The notes under the pieces were generated by a model that did not search any database, had not been told where the DNA came from, and saw nothing but the letters and a program-made list of their open reading frames with translations. Below, piece by piece: positions 39,702 to 50,803 of a stretch of DNA of 64,000 nucleotides. The stretch spans positions 5,397,665-5,461,664 of the forward strand of contig JAHWDD010000003.1 in NCBI GenBank assembly GCA_023897205.1. The letters are read 5' to 3'. Source of the DNA: Exophiala sp. HKRS030. Lineage: Eukaryota > Ascomycota > Eurotiomycetes > Chaetothyriales > Herpotrichiellaceae. Both the position numbers and the translations under genes were made by a program. The number at the start of each line of letters is the position of its first letter. Position 1 is the first letter of the stretch.

Positions 39702-40808
39702 AGTGGGTGGACGTTGAGAGGTTGGCGGAAGTTGTCTTGCGGGGAAAGAGTGGCGGTGGACTGTCGACGTTTTGGAAGACGAGGACGAATATGGTATTTG
39801 AAGGTGCTTTCAGGAGCTGCCTGTAGCAGTTTCAACGCCACTGGCCGTCTCATACACGGAAATCCCTAGTGCTAGCGTTCGGTAAGTGTTGAAGGTGGAG
39901 AGCAGCGGGTTGTCGAGAAGCCGTGCTCGACCAGAGAGGGCAGAATGCTGAGAGGACCAAAGTCAATGAGTGTATATGTCCAGAATGAGCGAAAAGAGGA
40001 AAGGAGAGGCAAATGTAGCTTGCGGCAATTTCAGAACATGAAGAGAGGGAGAGGGGTTTTCATCATCGTCGTCACCGTCGACATATGAATTGGAAGATCC
40101 AAGGGCAAGTGGGACGAGAATGGACGAGATGGGAGTGACTGCGGGAGAATGTGCAGGCACTGGGGATTTCTGTTGGACGGGTCGGAGAAAACCTATTCCC
40201 GTGGATGTTGACCGAGTTGGACCACTCCGATTGGCTGGAGTTAAGGGACCATGGGGATCTAGGGCCGCTGAAACAAATCAAAACGGGTGCCTGTTAGGTG
40301 GAGGGCGCACCTAAAGGGGCCGCTGGGGGTGCCTGTAATGACGATGGAGCACGGCGATAGCAAGGCTGAAATACGACCGACAGCCTCGTCGGTGTTTGCC
40401 ATTGGGGCAGCTACGGGCATCCACGACTTTTGCAGGTGATCTATCCGACTTTCTCCACTGACCTCAGATTCTCAGATTCCACTACCGGATGAGATCATCT
40501 TAGAAGTAACCACCATCCACCACCACGCCAATACCTTGCGATTGCTATTCCCAACCTCATTAAACCGCCTAATTACCTTCAACATCTTCAGTAACTTGCA
40601 CCACCAACTGATGCAGGGGACCTCGGCTTTGCAAAGCATGCCTTGAGAAGATCCTGCAGGACGACAAAAGCCACATGTTCGCAGCTTGTTTCACTCCACT
40701 GTCCACCGACACCACCGTCCCTGCGATCGCCTCGACCTGATTCCTCTTCCTTCTTCCTCCATAATCAATGGCACGAGAGTGACTTTGCTTCTCTAGACAC
40801 CCTTCACC
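39702..40808. other. Divergent promoter region
   Basis: About 1.1 kb shared by the abhydrolase (minus) and Spo7-like (plus) genes. It shows pyrimidine-rich tracts near the plus-strand start at 40809. Minus ORFs here are short and unrecognised. Confidence 0.55.
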
Positions 40809-42197
40809 ATGGCCACTGAGAGCCGACTCAATCAGATTGTCAAAGGCGCTCCAACTGCCAACGTCAAGCCACCCCCAACTGCTCCCCTTCACGATTTGGG
40901 AAAGTCCTCGCAATCCGAAAAATATAGTCCAGATCCTGCTCTTTCCATCCTTCCATCCTCTCCGCCTCAGATCTATCTCAACCTTCTTATTCTAGAATCT
41001 AATCTGCGCGCTCAATACCTCCATTTGGTGTCCCGGCGAAGACTGAACACCTTCTTTACCCTCCTCCTTGGACTTTGGAATGGCTTCTTCTTTTATGCTC
41101 TCTTCTTGCGTCCACGTGAGGATGGCACTGGTCTGGGCGGTTCCGTTTACTGGTTCGTTGAAATGTCTGAGAAATTGGCATTGATGGGTGGTGGGATAAC
41201 CGTACTATTGGTGTGGGGAACTGGACAATGGGAAAGAGGCATTCGATGGCCCAGGAGATGGCTAGGCACTACCAACCGTGGTTTGCGAGGCTTCAATCTC
41301 AGGGTCGTCATCGTACGTGGAAAGATCTGGCGTGAGCTTTTCGGTCACCTGTCGTTCCTTATGCCACTCGGCGCGTGGCGCGAAGCAGGCGGTTCTGATT
41401 GGCATTTTGTTGAGCATGAAGACGGGACCATAATCGAGGAAGATCTCGCCAAAGGTGGCGATCACATCATGCTCCTTCTTTTGCCCAAGGCCTTCAGCCC
41501 GGAATTCCGCGAGAATTGGGAAGAATACCGGTCAGAATACTGGCACAAAGAGAACCAACGCCGTGCTGCTCTGAGAAAAAAAATGCATCATCAACGCCGT
41601 GTCAAAGCAAAGGAAACAGGGGGTTGGAAATGGTGGACGGGGTTGTGGCGATTTGCTCCACGACATCAACATCGCAAGCACTATGATCTAGAAAAACATC
41701 CTCACGGTCATCGCTCATCCCGTCATGGTTCAGTCGCTGATAAGGACGGTCACTCCAGACCTTCTTCGATTGTCATCAAAGGTCGTAGGAACGGACTACG
41801 GTCCGACTCGGCGCACAGCAGAAACTCTTCTCGGTCAACTACTCCACATCTGGAATTTGATACCGGCGTGGAAAGACCTCTCTCTGAGCGTGTCAGACGT
41901 GGCAGCAGTGTCAGTAGTACAGCAAGTGTTCGCCGAAAACCAAAAGACCGCGAAAAGAGGGATAGTTTGGGCGCTGGTCTAGGGTTAAGCCCCCTTACTG
42001 CAGCATCCAATGTGTTGAGTGCAGAAGATGAAAAGGAAGAGCGCAGGAAGAGAAGAAAGGAAAGAGAGGCGGCAAAGGAAGCACGGGAGCGCGAGAAACA
42101 GCATGACCGGGAAAAGGAAGAAAGAAGCGGCGAGGATGACAGCCGACCTACCACCCCCAAGAGTGAGTCAGTTGTGATCAAAAGCGAGCCTGCATAA
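40809..42197 (+). CDS. Spo7-like regulatory subunit of the Nem1 phosphatase
   Basis: Integral protein of the nuclear envelope/ER that, with Nem1, dephosphorylates the lipin Pah1 and so controls phospholipid versus triacylglycerol synthesis. Single exon, 462 residues. After a short Pro-rich N-terminus comes the conserved segment QIYLNLLILESNLRAQYL and two membrane segments (about 83-103 and 127-145), then GTNRGLRGFNLRVV-like and LFGHLSFLMP stretches typical of Spo7. The last 200 residues are a basic and acidic low-complexity tail (Lys/Arg/Glu-rich near the end) longer than in yeast Spo7, as is usual in filamentous fungi. It is intact. It is convergent with the Erv41-like gene. Confidence 0.85.
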   Translation: MATESRLNQIVKGAPTANVKPPPTAPLHDLGKSSQSEKYSPDPALSILPSSPPQIYLNLLILESNLRAQYLHLVSRRRLNTFFTLLLGLWNGFFFYALFLRPREDGTGLGGSVYWFVEMSEKLALMGGGITVLLVWGTGQWERGIRWPRRWLGTTNRGLRGFNLRVVIVRGKIWRELFGHLSFLMPLGAWREAGGSDWHFVEHEDGTIIEEDLAKGGDHIMLLLLPKAFSPEFRENWEEYRSEYWHKENQRRAALRKKMHHQRRVKAKETGGWKWWTGLWRFAPRHQHRKHYDLEKHPHGHRSSRHGSVADKDGHSRPSSIVIKGRRNGLRSDSAHSRNSSRSTTPHLEFDTGVERPLSERVRRGSSVSSTASVRRKPKDREKRDSLGAGLGLSPLTAASNVLSAEDEKEERRKRRKEREAAKEAREREKQHDREKEERSGEDDSRPTTPKSESVVIKSEPA

Positions 42198-42663
42198 GAC
42201 TTGATTCTCAAGATCAAAATAGCTCAAGGAAGGTTTCTAGAACGGAACCGCATCGAATTTCTGTCCACTATTAGACTAGGTACTGAAAGTAGGTCTCTAG
42301 ACTGGATATCGCGAAGTGACGTTAGATGGCATACGTGATCAAATTACGCATACATATACCAAACTTCGACATATAACGAAGAGATATTACAAAGCGTCCG
42401 GCACAATGCATAGTCATTCGGACTCTGTCCACTACAAAGCGTGCGGACGGGCACTGCTGAGAAGCGGTTCACAGCATAATACAGCATCTAGGCGCTGGCA
42501 TGATTTCACCATGATTTCCTCCGCTTTGACCTTGACGTCGTAAGTGACTGGTGATGGTGCTAGAGGCCTCTCCAAGCAGTTAATCCATCATGGAGAAAAA
42601 GAAATCTCATACGACATCTACATATTCCGTAGCAGGATGGTGTCACAAGGATTACCATCAATC
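42198..42663. other. Convergent intergenic region
   Basis: About 470 bases between the ends of the Spo7-like and Erv41-like genes. No coding signal can be supported. Confidence 0.55.
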
Positions 42664-44079
42664 TCATCGCTTCGTGTCCAGCCCACCATTCAAATCGCCA
42701 TTCGATACTCCCAACATGCCGGTGGCTCTCCGTTTCAATCTGCGGCCCCAGACCTCAGTGGCCCATTCAGTGAGCTGGAAGAGCCAGCCGCCACCAACGA
42801 TGACGCCGCTGATGACATTGACGACTCTGACCAGCAGACCCAAAAAGCTGGCGCGGGACTCGCTAACAATCAGCAAGATGGGCTCGATGTCGTACTTGAA
42901 GAACAGGCCCGGGACGGTGTTGGAGGGCACCTCGCGGGACTGCGAGGTTGCGGCGTATTGGTTGGTGAAGATGGATTTGGAATCGATGCGTGACTGTGGG
43001 TGAGGGATGTGTTGGACATGGCCGTCCTTGTCCTTGTGGGTTGCGTCGGGCGTCAGGTCTAGAGTTGGAGGTTGTGGGACAGCGGCTGGGTCGAGGCTAC
43101 CGTCGCGGGTGGTGATGCGTCGCTTAGTGTAGATGGTTGGCACGATAGAGAGAAAATACTGGTAGCGCATGAAATGGGCCGGGGTGGTGGACGACGTCTT
43201 GTCGAGTGGGTTGAGAAGGTTAGGGTAGTGTGGGCCGAAGCTGAGTTCGTTGATGTGGTGAGAGAAGTTGAATGCCGCATGGTCCAGATGCGTCTGTAGA
43301 CCTAATTCCATGTAGCCGTGGCCACGGGCAGTGATGTGGAAATCGCCCTGGACTTTATTGCCTTCGAGGCTGCCGTAGATGCGACATGCATCGATGGGCA
43401 TTTGGCGCTGCAGGCGTGGAGATTTGGCGAATTTCTTCCCTTTGTTTTCGCGCATGTGTCCTAGGACGTGCGTGACATGCGAATCTTCTTCTTCGGCCTT
43501 GCGTCGCTCCCGGTCGCCTGCATTGAGCCCCTGGTATGACTTCTTTTTTGTCTTGCGTAGGTTGATCCGTGCTTTCTTAGGATCTGTCCATATGCCGAAG
43601 TTGGTGTCTTCCTTGGTCAGCAGTTCGCCGGCCATTATCCGATCCATCGCAGCATCTTGGACATTGACGTGCAAATCACGGCAAGGCATGGCGATGACGA
43701 CATCGAGATTGAGTTGTAATTCGTGGCCGACTCCTCGTTCTACGCTGAAATGGTGAGTTTCCGTTCCAGACCACCAGGTCTTGAACTCGGTAAAGGTTAG
43801 ACATGTGCAGAGGATGATGATGGCGAGCGTCCACTGTCCACCTCGTTCCGTTGCGGAAGTGTAACTCGGTTTGGTTTTGGCTAGAAAGCGCAGAAGCAAA
43901 TGGTCAGCAGGGTGATGTGATGTGGCGTAGATATACAACAAGTTTATACGATGCAATGGGAAATGCGCTAGGACTCGGATTGGTAGAAACTTACGGAAGG
44001 CATCGAAGGTCCGGAGACTTGAAATGCCCTTGTCACTGAAAGCATCCTCGTCCAGACCTTGCTTCTCAAATGAATTCAT
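42664..44079 (-). CDS. Erv41-like COPII vesicle / ERGIC protein
   Basis: Membrane protein cycling between ER and Golgi, where Erv41 with Erv46 retrieves ER residents. Two exons: 44079-43995 and 43880-42664, giving about 433 residues. The intron (43881-43994) is 114 bases, a multiple of three without a stop, so the unspliced frame also reads through. Splicing is favoured because it joins RTFDAF directly to PKTKPSYT, the usual family junction. Visible family features are the N-terminal cytosolic segment, a first membrane helix (WTLAIIILCTCLTF), the lumenal LDVVIAMPC and NVQDAAMDRI segments, SHHINELSFG, and a second helix near the C-terminus (VVNVISGVIVGGGWLFQ). It is intact. Erv41 is preferred to Erv46 because of the overall length and motifs, with some uncertainty. 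Confidence 0.85.
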   Translation of the reverse strand: MNSFEKQGLDEDAFSDKGISSLRTFDAFRKFLPIRVLAHFPLHRINLLYIYATSHHPADHLLLRFLAKTKPSYTSATERGGQWTLAIIILCTCLTFTEFKTWWSGTETHHFSVERGVGHELQLNLDVVIAMPCRDLHVNVQDAAMDRIMAGELLTKEDTNFGIWTDPKKARINLRKTKKKSYQGLNAGDRERRKAEEEDSHVTHVLGHMRENKGKKFAKSPRLQRQMPIDACRIYGSLEGNKVQGDFHITARGHGYMELGLQTHLDHAAFNFSHHINELSFGPHYPNLLNPLDKTSSTTPAHFMRYQYFLSIVPTIYTKRRITTRDGSLDPAAVPQPPTLDLTPDATHKDKDGHVQHIPHPQSRIDSKSIFTNQYAATSQSREVPSNTVPGLFFKYDIEPILLIVSESRASFLGLLVRVVNVISGVIVGGGWLFQLTEWATEVWGRRLKRRATGMLGVSNGDLNGGLDTKR

Positions 44080-44791
44080 GTTGGACCCGTGCGGCGTATA
44101 TCGAGAAGGAAAGAAATGCTCGTCAGAGCCTCGGAAGCCCGGTGCCTGTCATCCACCACATGTAAAGAAGAGACAGTTCAGGTAAATTCAACAGTGTCTC
44201 GTAAGAGATCGCGACCTTTGGGAGGAGTCGACAATGCAAGATGCGGGAGGTGGACTGAACATTCGCAGCCCTCCATCTCCAAAACGGCCAGATTTGTCTT
44301 TTGGAAATGCATGTGACAGCCTTGCGTACACATACTAGTCCTAATAGAGAAAGAGGCGCGAGACGAGGCTGAAACTTGCATTTAATGACTGAATGTCATG
44401 TGTCACAACAATCATAATGAGGATGCGAATAATTGATAATGGAGTTTCAATGGAGTTTCTACTCCTATTCATAATTCATGGCTATGAACTCGTGATTTTT
44501 ACATGGAGACTGATATCTCTCTGATCCTGCAGCAGTGTCATTCAACGGGAGGCAATGTCCTCCCGACAATCTTGGACCAACAGTCATGGTCGTGGTGATG
44601 CAATGTCAAACGCAAATGTCAAGCAGCTCAACTGCAATAATGGGGTATCTCTGTATAGTCACTGGTGCCTCTCCCAGAAAAACCTGTTTCACACAAGGTT
44701 GCAAGATCATAAAACTCCCCCGGGATGACCAAACGATGTGTAGATTCAACTCTGAAGGGGCAAGAAACATGCCCCTCGGAAAGACAATCTG
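44080..44791. other. Intergenic between two minus-strand genes
   Basis: About 710 bases holding the Erv41-like promoter and the 3' flank of the next gene. Open plus-strand frames here are shadows. Nothing else is seen. Confidence 0.5.
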
Positions 44792-45811
44792 TCATTCCTC
44801 AATAGGTTCCAACGAGAAATCTGCTCTTCTCTCAGCTCCACAGACCGACCATCGTTTCCTCTCTTTGTTGCTTCGAAGATTGTTGCCCCGAACCTCCAGC
44901 GAAGTCCTACGCGGTTCACCATCTTCCAGCACAACTTTGGCCTCTTCCGCCTCCATCATGGCCGCCTCTTCAGCATCTGGCGAGTCCTCGATGGTCTCTA
45001 GTGAGCTGATGGAAGGTGACCGGGATCGCAGTGATGTTGGTGTGCTCGGAATACTCGAAGCAGAGCTGAACGAGTACATTGGGTATGGCTCGTTGGTAAA
45101 CCTTTGGGCTGCTATTGAGGGTGAGGGTGAAGTCCTACCAGCATAACCCGGGCTCATAGCTCGGGCATGCAGCGAGGGAGCACTGGCGCTCTGATGAAGG
45201 GGTCCGTTGGTCCGCCTCCTAGACCGAGGGAATGTGTTTGAGTATGATGAGATTGGTGAAGGGTGAGATAGATCGAGTTCGGAAAGTTCGAGTTCTTCAT
45301 TCTCGGGAATATTGGGTTCCATGTTGAGTCCACTCCACGAGGAACCACCCGGGTAAGATTCTTCCATAGTCGATCGTAGAGGACTGCGTCTCCGATGTGA
45401 TGGGAGCGGCGATACTGGCCTTCTTGGTGTCCCATAAGGGTGGATGTAACGGCCGGAAGAGTCAACTCCAGGGGATGAGTGTGCCCTCTGCATGGGAGGA
45501 GGTATACCAGCGATGGCACTGCCAGACAGGGGCCTCATCTTTCTTTGAGGAGATCCCGCTCGTGGCCGCGAAGGTGTCGATGGCTGGATCGGGTTTGTAG
45601 TGCGAATAACCAGAGACTCTTTTGTAGGGCTGGTTGGCGAATGTGAGGAAGGACTCAATTGAGGATCAGGCTGTTGATCGAGTGGTAACGGAGATGGAGG
45701 GAGTGCTATATCCTCAGCACGTATATGTGACATTGGAACGGTAGAAATCGAGGAAGAGGATGGATCGGAGTCAGCGGAGGGTATTGTCGTGGCGTTTGTC
45801 AGCGTCGACAT
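44792..45811 (-). CDS. Ser/Pro-rich basic protein of unknown function
   Basis: About 339 residues from the chosen start MSTLTNATT at 45811; an upstream in-frame ATG at 46042 would add 77 residues of low-complexity sequence. The protein is Ser, Pro and Arg-rich and largely disordered, with many SPR/SPS motifs that could be phosphorylated. Its distinctive part is the C-terminus: ISSLETIEDSPDAEEAAMME, then an acidic helix and the end KRWSVCGAERRADFSLEPIEE. This ordered tail resembles a Pezizomycotina-wide group of uncharacterised proteins that I know only by that ending. I do not assign a function. It is intact. Confidence 0.65.
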   Translation of the reverse strand: MSTLTNATTIPSADSDPSSSSISTVPMSHIRAEDIALPPSPLPLDQQPDPQLSPSSHSPTSPTKESLVIRTTNPIQPSTPSRPRAGSPQRKMRPLSGSAIAGIPPPMQRAHSSPGVDSSGRYIHPYGTPRRPVSPLPSHRRRSPLRSTMEESYPGGSSWSGLNMEPNIPENEELELSELDLSHPSPISSYSNTFPRSRRRTNGPLHQSASAPSLHARAMSPGYAGRTSPSPSIAAQRFTNEPYPMYSFSSASSIPSTPTSLRSRSPSISSLETIEDSPDAEEAAMMEAEEAKVVLEDGEPRRTSLEVRGNNLRSNKERKRWSVCGAERRADFSLEPIEE

Positions 45812-47864
45812 GGTGGGTGTAGTGATGGAGGTCTTCAGGGACGGATGGCTTCCGAGATGTTGAAACCGCAGGAAAATGTCAACCAAATTGGGAATAGAGG
45901 ATGCAGGTTGGCATAATGTAGAAGTGGATGCCTGTTTGTGATGACGATACGAGGGCGACTGTGAATGCGAATGTGAAGGTTCTTGTGTTTGCAGGTATGA
46001 AGTATAGGTTGAGCAGGTTGCTATCGTGGCAGTTTGTAACATTCCTGACAGTTACAGGGACAGACGCGGCGAGTCGATATGAGTCAGATTGAGGTTCTTC
46101 TGAACAGTCTGTAGACCCCAGCAACACCCTGAGGCAATTTGCCCTCGAGTTTGCTGGTGAGAAACCAACTAAATGCCGGAGGTTGTGGATTGACCGGAGG
46201 ATGAGAAAGATATGAAGGTTCAAGGAGATCAAGGATGTCGACTCGAAAGAAGCCACGGAGTTAAGGTTGGAGTGCCGTGAAAGCCCTGGGACGTGCCTGG
46301 GGGGTGAGGCTCATAGGGTCTCGATGCTCTAACGGTGGGGAGGGTTTATTGGGGGCAGTCCACTGTGTGGAGGGGGTTCTCTGGGGGGTTGTGAGCCCAG
46401 TGTGAGAGCCTGGAGGCCAAGTAGAAATGGGGGACAAGCCCAGTTAATGAGCTCAAAGCCAAATGTGCAGCTAAGAAATTAGGTAACTGTCACCTGACTT
46501 CAGCTGTGGATCCGAGTGTGAGGGAAATCGTGGTTGATTGGTCAATATGATCGACAGGCTGAGGTTATCAAGTCACGTTGTTAATGTCAAGATTTTAAGC
46601 CGAGGACTTTGTCTGGTTGGTAGAAAAAGATCTAAACATGTGCAGACCAGCCTCCCTTATATGTCCCCAATTGACTCGACAATTCGCTTCACCATGTTCG
46701 TGGTCTGGACTCTCGGAACGGCCTTCATGTAACGTGCCATGTGTATAGGAAAGTTCCCTTTCATCCGTGCTGTCTCCGCCTCCTTCGTCAACGTGGTCTA
46801 TGCTTGGGGGCCTTCTACTGTCTTATACCATATTCAGGTCACATTTTCGCTTTGACAACCGTGCACTTCAATAGATCAACGAGTGTTTCTAATGTTCCCG
46901 CCATGATCTATTCCCAATCCAGGAATCGTTTGCGGCTTTTGTCATCGCCTGTCCCATAGTCTTGGGTTTCCCACGTGGACTGCTTCTTCCCACCATTCTG
47001 GTTGTCGCTTTTGCTCGATCATTTTGCGCATTGACCATTGAATGTTTGAGAAAGTCCGAACACACCTGCAAAGCATTTCAAATCTATCCTTGGCGCTCGA
47101 ATTTAGAATGTATTTCATGATAGGTCCTAACGGATTCTTCCGGATGACCCAACCGCGGTCGTTGCTTTTTCACCATCAGGCTATCTCAGCTTAATCTCGT
47201 CCGAACAAATGCCAACCCTCTGAATCCCGTACTACAACATCAATCTAGCATGATCATTCATGGTACTCTTCTCTTGTTGCTGTGTCACCTAAGGATCAGT
47301 TTCCATCACGCGATTGAAATGTCTGCTTTCTTCCGAAGAAGACCCCAAAGTCCAACAAGAATTCTGATATATGACAATCAGCCGACTAGTACGAACAGAC
47401 TGGGATAAACTCTTGTCTGACGAGTACCGAATAATTGCCGGTTTGCCTGAGCACCAACCAGGTGCCAACGCTCAAGCTCCTTGGATTGGTCATTGTCCAA
47501 AGTCGTCCTTCACCCACTGTCAGTCAGACAGGCAATACCTATTGTAGACGCAATCTGCCTAAATTGTCAGCCAACGACCAACCAAGCAGCATCCGTTTCA
47601 CACATCTCACTCCGGGATTTTTCCTCGACCTCCACCGCAATTTGGACCATTACGGTCATGTGGAGGTTTCAATGTCTTGGTCTCAAAGTGCCCTCGGGTA
47701 CAAGTAGATGATCTCTGTCGCTTTCTTTCATGCTAAGAAGCCAAGGATCAAGAAAACTTGAACCAAGGGTGTATCTCTGAGAAACACTGCGCAAGGCAGG
47801 TGTATTTCCTTAGCACACGGACTGTCTACCATTCCAAGGCTAGGATTATCGTCCCGCCGACAAG
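45812..47864. other. Intergenic, divergent promoters
   Basis: About 2 kb between the Ser/Pro-rich gene (minus) and the alpha-xylosidase (plus). It must hold both promoters and probably a long leader. No ORF shows a recognisable domain. Confidence 0.5.
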
Positions 47865-50180
47865 ATGAAGTTCACCGAGGGCATGTGGAGGACCAAGGCG
47901 GGAGTGACGTTCAATTGGATGGGCAATGTGGAAAGAGTCCAAGTGCTTGAGGACAAGGTCGACCTTCTCCTGACCAAGCCACAGAATACTCGAGGAGACA
48001 CGTTGAACAGCGGCACATTGACTGCCACCGTGCGGTCGCCAATTGAAGGAGTTACGGCCGTCAACTTCGCGCATTGGACTGGCGAAGAAGACCTTGGTCC
48101 TCATTTCCCCTTGTTCGAATCCAAATCCGCTCCCAAGATCACTCACGACAAAGCAAAATCATTGGCTTTCTCAACCGGCTCATTGGATCTGTCAGTCAAC
48201 ACGGAACCTAACAAACTTGCCTTCACATACTCGCAGCAGGCCAAAAAGCTTACCAGCCATTCTTTCCGGTCGATTGGCTGGGTTGCAAGCACAAGCAGTC
48301 CAACGTACGACGCCTCTGAGGGTATGTATGCGGATTCTGACAATTATATTCTCCTTGAACTCGACCTTGCAGTTGGCGAGAAAATTTACGGCCTCGGCGA
48401 ACGCTTCGGGCCTTTTGTCAAGAACGGCCAGACTGTTGACATCTGGAATGAGGACGGCGGCACGTCAAGCGAATTGACCTACAAGAACATCCCCTTCTAC
48501 ATCTCCTCACGGGGATACGGAGTTTTCATCAATAATCCTGGCAAGGTCCTGCTTGAGATCCAATCGGAGCGTACCACGCGCGTGAATATCGCCGTTCAAG
48601 CTGAGTCTCTCGAATACATGATCATCTCTGGCCCCTCACCCAAGGAGATTCTTAACCGCTACACCGCGCTCACTGGACGACCGGGTCTGCCTCCGGCGTG
48701 GTCATATGGCCTGTGGCTCACCACCTCGTTCACAACGTCGTACTCAGAGAAGACAGTTAATGGGTTTCTCGACGGCTTCAAGGAGCGCTCGATTCCCTTG
48801 TCCGTCTTCCACTTTGATTGCTTCTGGATGAAGTCTTTCACGTGGTGTGACTTTTCGTTTGATGAAGACAATTTTCCCGACGCTCAAGGATACTTGTCGC
48901 GATTAAAATCCCGAGGTTTCAAGATCTGCGTCTGGATCAACCCGTACATTGCCCAGGCATCTCCATTGTTCGCGGAGGGCAAGAAGCATGGCTACTTTAT
49001 CCTCCGCGCCGACACGGCTCGGCCGACCGTCTGGCAGTGGGACAATTGGCAAGCCGGGATGGCCATTGTGGACTTCACGAACCCAGCGGCACGGGAATGG
49101 TATTCAGGACATTTACGGCGACTGATGGATCTGGGTATAGACTCGTTCAAGACCGACTTTGGTGAAAGAATACCCTTTAATCCCAAGAAGGTCAAATACC
49201 ACGACGGCAGTGACTCGGTTCGCATGCATAACTTCTACGCCTATTTGTACAACAAGACCGTCTTCGAGGCCATGGAGGGACATGGCAAATCGGGCTGCCT
49301 CTTTGCGAGATCTGCCACCGCGGGCGGGCAGCAATTCCCTGTTCATTGGGGAGGCGATTGTGAAAGCACTTTCGAAGCCATGGCGGAGACTTTACGCGGC
49401 GGCCTTAGCTTGGGACTGTCAGGATTCGCATTCTGGGCACACGATATCGGAGGCTTTGAAGGCCTGCCCGACCCTGCGCTGTACAAGCGGTGGGTCCAAT
49501 TCGGACTCTTGGGCAGCCATTCCAGATTGCATGGGAGCAGCAGCTACCGGGTCCCATGGATTTATGATAAAGAGAAATTCCCAGGCGAAGACGAGGCATG
49601 TAGTAAGGTGCTGAAGGAGAGCGTGGAAAGGAAATTCACACTGTTGCCGTATCTGCTGAGGGCAGCGCTGGAGGGTAGTCTGAAGGGGACCCCGGTCATG
49701 AGAGCTTTGTTCCTCGAGTTTGGTGATTCCGACTTGAATGTCTGGACTGTCGACACGCAATATATGCTTGGCGACAGCTTGTTGGTTGCACCAGTCTTCA
49801 GTAAAGAAGGCGAGGTCACGTTTTACGTACCATTCTCCGGTGTCAAAGGCGACTCCAAGTGGAGAAGTTACTTCGATTGGAGCAAGACTTACGAGGAAGG
49901 AAGATGGTACACGGAAACCCACAGCTTTGATACTTTACCATTGTTGATCCGTCCTGGTTCGGCGATTGCAGTAAATGAGGAATTGAAGGTTCCTGATGGG
50001 GATGTCGTCAAGGGGTTGAAGATCTGGGTTAATGGACCATTGACCGAGGACAAGGTTGTGGAGATTGTTGAAACCAAGGATGTAAAGAGTATCAGCAAAA
50101 CGATTACTGTCTCAAAGAAGCTGACAGCTACTGGTTTGGATGGTGTCAAGGTCGTTGACATCTCGGCGGAAAAGTCGTGA
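47865..50180 (+). CDS. GH31 alpha-xylosidase
   Basis: Glycoside hydrolase of family 31 that would release alpha-linked xylose, for example from xyloglucan oligosaccharides. Single exon, 771 residues, the normal length of YicI-type enzymes. It starts MKFTEGMWRTKAG without a signal peptide, suggesting intracellular action on imported oligosaccharides. Family marks: FYGLGERFGPF-like segment near 170, WSYGLWLTTSF, HFDCFWMK, the catalytic nucleophile Asp near 431 in FKTDFGER, the acid/base Asp near 498 in HWGGDCES, and SGFAFWAHDIGGFEG. The DFGE context and HFDCFWM segment favour alpha-xylosidase over alpha-glucosidase. It contains G4 runs (for example near 49348) without any frame break. Intact. 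Confidence 0.93.
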   Translation: MKFTEGMWRTKAGVTFNWMGNVERVQVLEDKVDLLLTKPQNTRGDTLNSGTLTATVRSPIEGVTAVNFAHWTGEEDLGPHFPLFESKSAPKITHDKAKSLAFSTGSLDLSVNTEPNKLAFTYSQQAKKLTSHSFRSIGWVASTSSPTYDASEGMYADSDNYILLELDLAVGEKIYGLGERFGPFVKNGQTVDIWNEDGGTSSELTYKNIPFYISSRGYGVFINNPGKVLLEIQSERTTRVNIAVQAESLEYMIISGPSPKEILNRYTALTGRPGLPPAWSYGLWLTTSFTTSYSEKTVNGFLDGFKERSIPLSVFHFDCFWMKSFTWCDFSFDEDNFPDAQGYLSRLKSRGFKICVWINPYIAQASPLFAEGKKHGYFILRADTARPTVWQWDNWQAGMAIVDFTNPAAREWYSGHLRRLMDLGIDSFKTDFGERIPFNPKKVKYHDGSDSVRMHNFYAYLYNKTVFEAMEGHGKSGCLFARSATAGGQQFPVHWGGDCESTFEAMAETLRGGLSLGLSGFAFWAHDIGGFEGLPDPALYKRWVQFGLLGSHSRLHGSSSYRVPWIYDKEKFPGEDEACSKVLKESVERKFTLLPYLLRAALEGSLKGTPVMRALFLEFGDSDLNVWTVDTQYMLGDSLLVAPVFSKEGEVTFYVPFSGVKGDSKWRSYFDWSKTYEEGRWYTETHSFDTLPLLIRPGSAIAVNEELKVPDGDVVKGLKIWVNGPLTEDKVVEIVETKDVKSISKTITVSKKLTATGLDGVKVVDISAEKS

Positions 50181-50803
50181 CTGGTTGTCTGATTGGCGCA
50201 CGACGCACACTGGTCACTATTCATGAAGATCAGTCTAGTTTCCTATAAACTCGTATGACGGGTTAGGACATAGGCCAGATCAACCCAAGCTTCATCTCTA
50301 GACAGCGATCAGACTTGACGCTTCCGCCAGGGATTCTATTGATCAAACAAATGATAATTCCATGCTTGTCAAATAAAACTCCAAGTCTCGATCTTGTAGG
50401 CTTGAGCTGCTGTGGTGTTGATGTGATTCGTGTCAACTATTCATGTTTCTTAGCACGTCGTCATGATATGGGTTAGAACTTAGAAGTATGTCGCAATTGA
50501 GATTCTGATGAGACGTGGCGGTAAAGAATGTCGTGTCCTTGGAGAATGTCAGAACAGTCGGCTCACCTCCCACTTTTGGAGATTTGTTGTCGCCGCTCTC
50601 ACGCCAACCCACCACAGTCAGATCTTGCCATCACACTCGATAGACTTACGAAAGTTGTGAATCACGACCTCGCGAGAGGAGTGAATACGACAGAGTTAGT
50701 GAGACGACTTCCGAAGGACACTCCTAATAGTTTGTTCTGTCTGCCTAGTTCCAAAACATCTCGTAGAGACAACTGAAACGATCCAAATTTGAGTCATGCG
50801 CCA
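50181..50803. other. Intergenic between two plus-strand genes
   Basis: About 620 bases with the xylosidase 3' flank and the promoter of the next gene. A short plus ORF at 50528-50776 has no recognisable content. Confidence 0.5.

Noticed and set aside
44535..45146. A 203-codon plus ORF over the Ser/Pro-rich gene
   Set aside because: It is antisense to the better-supported minus gene and mirrors its Ser-rich codons.
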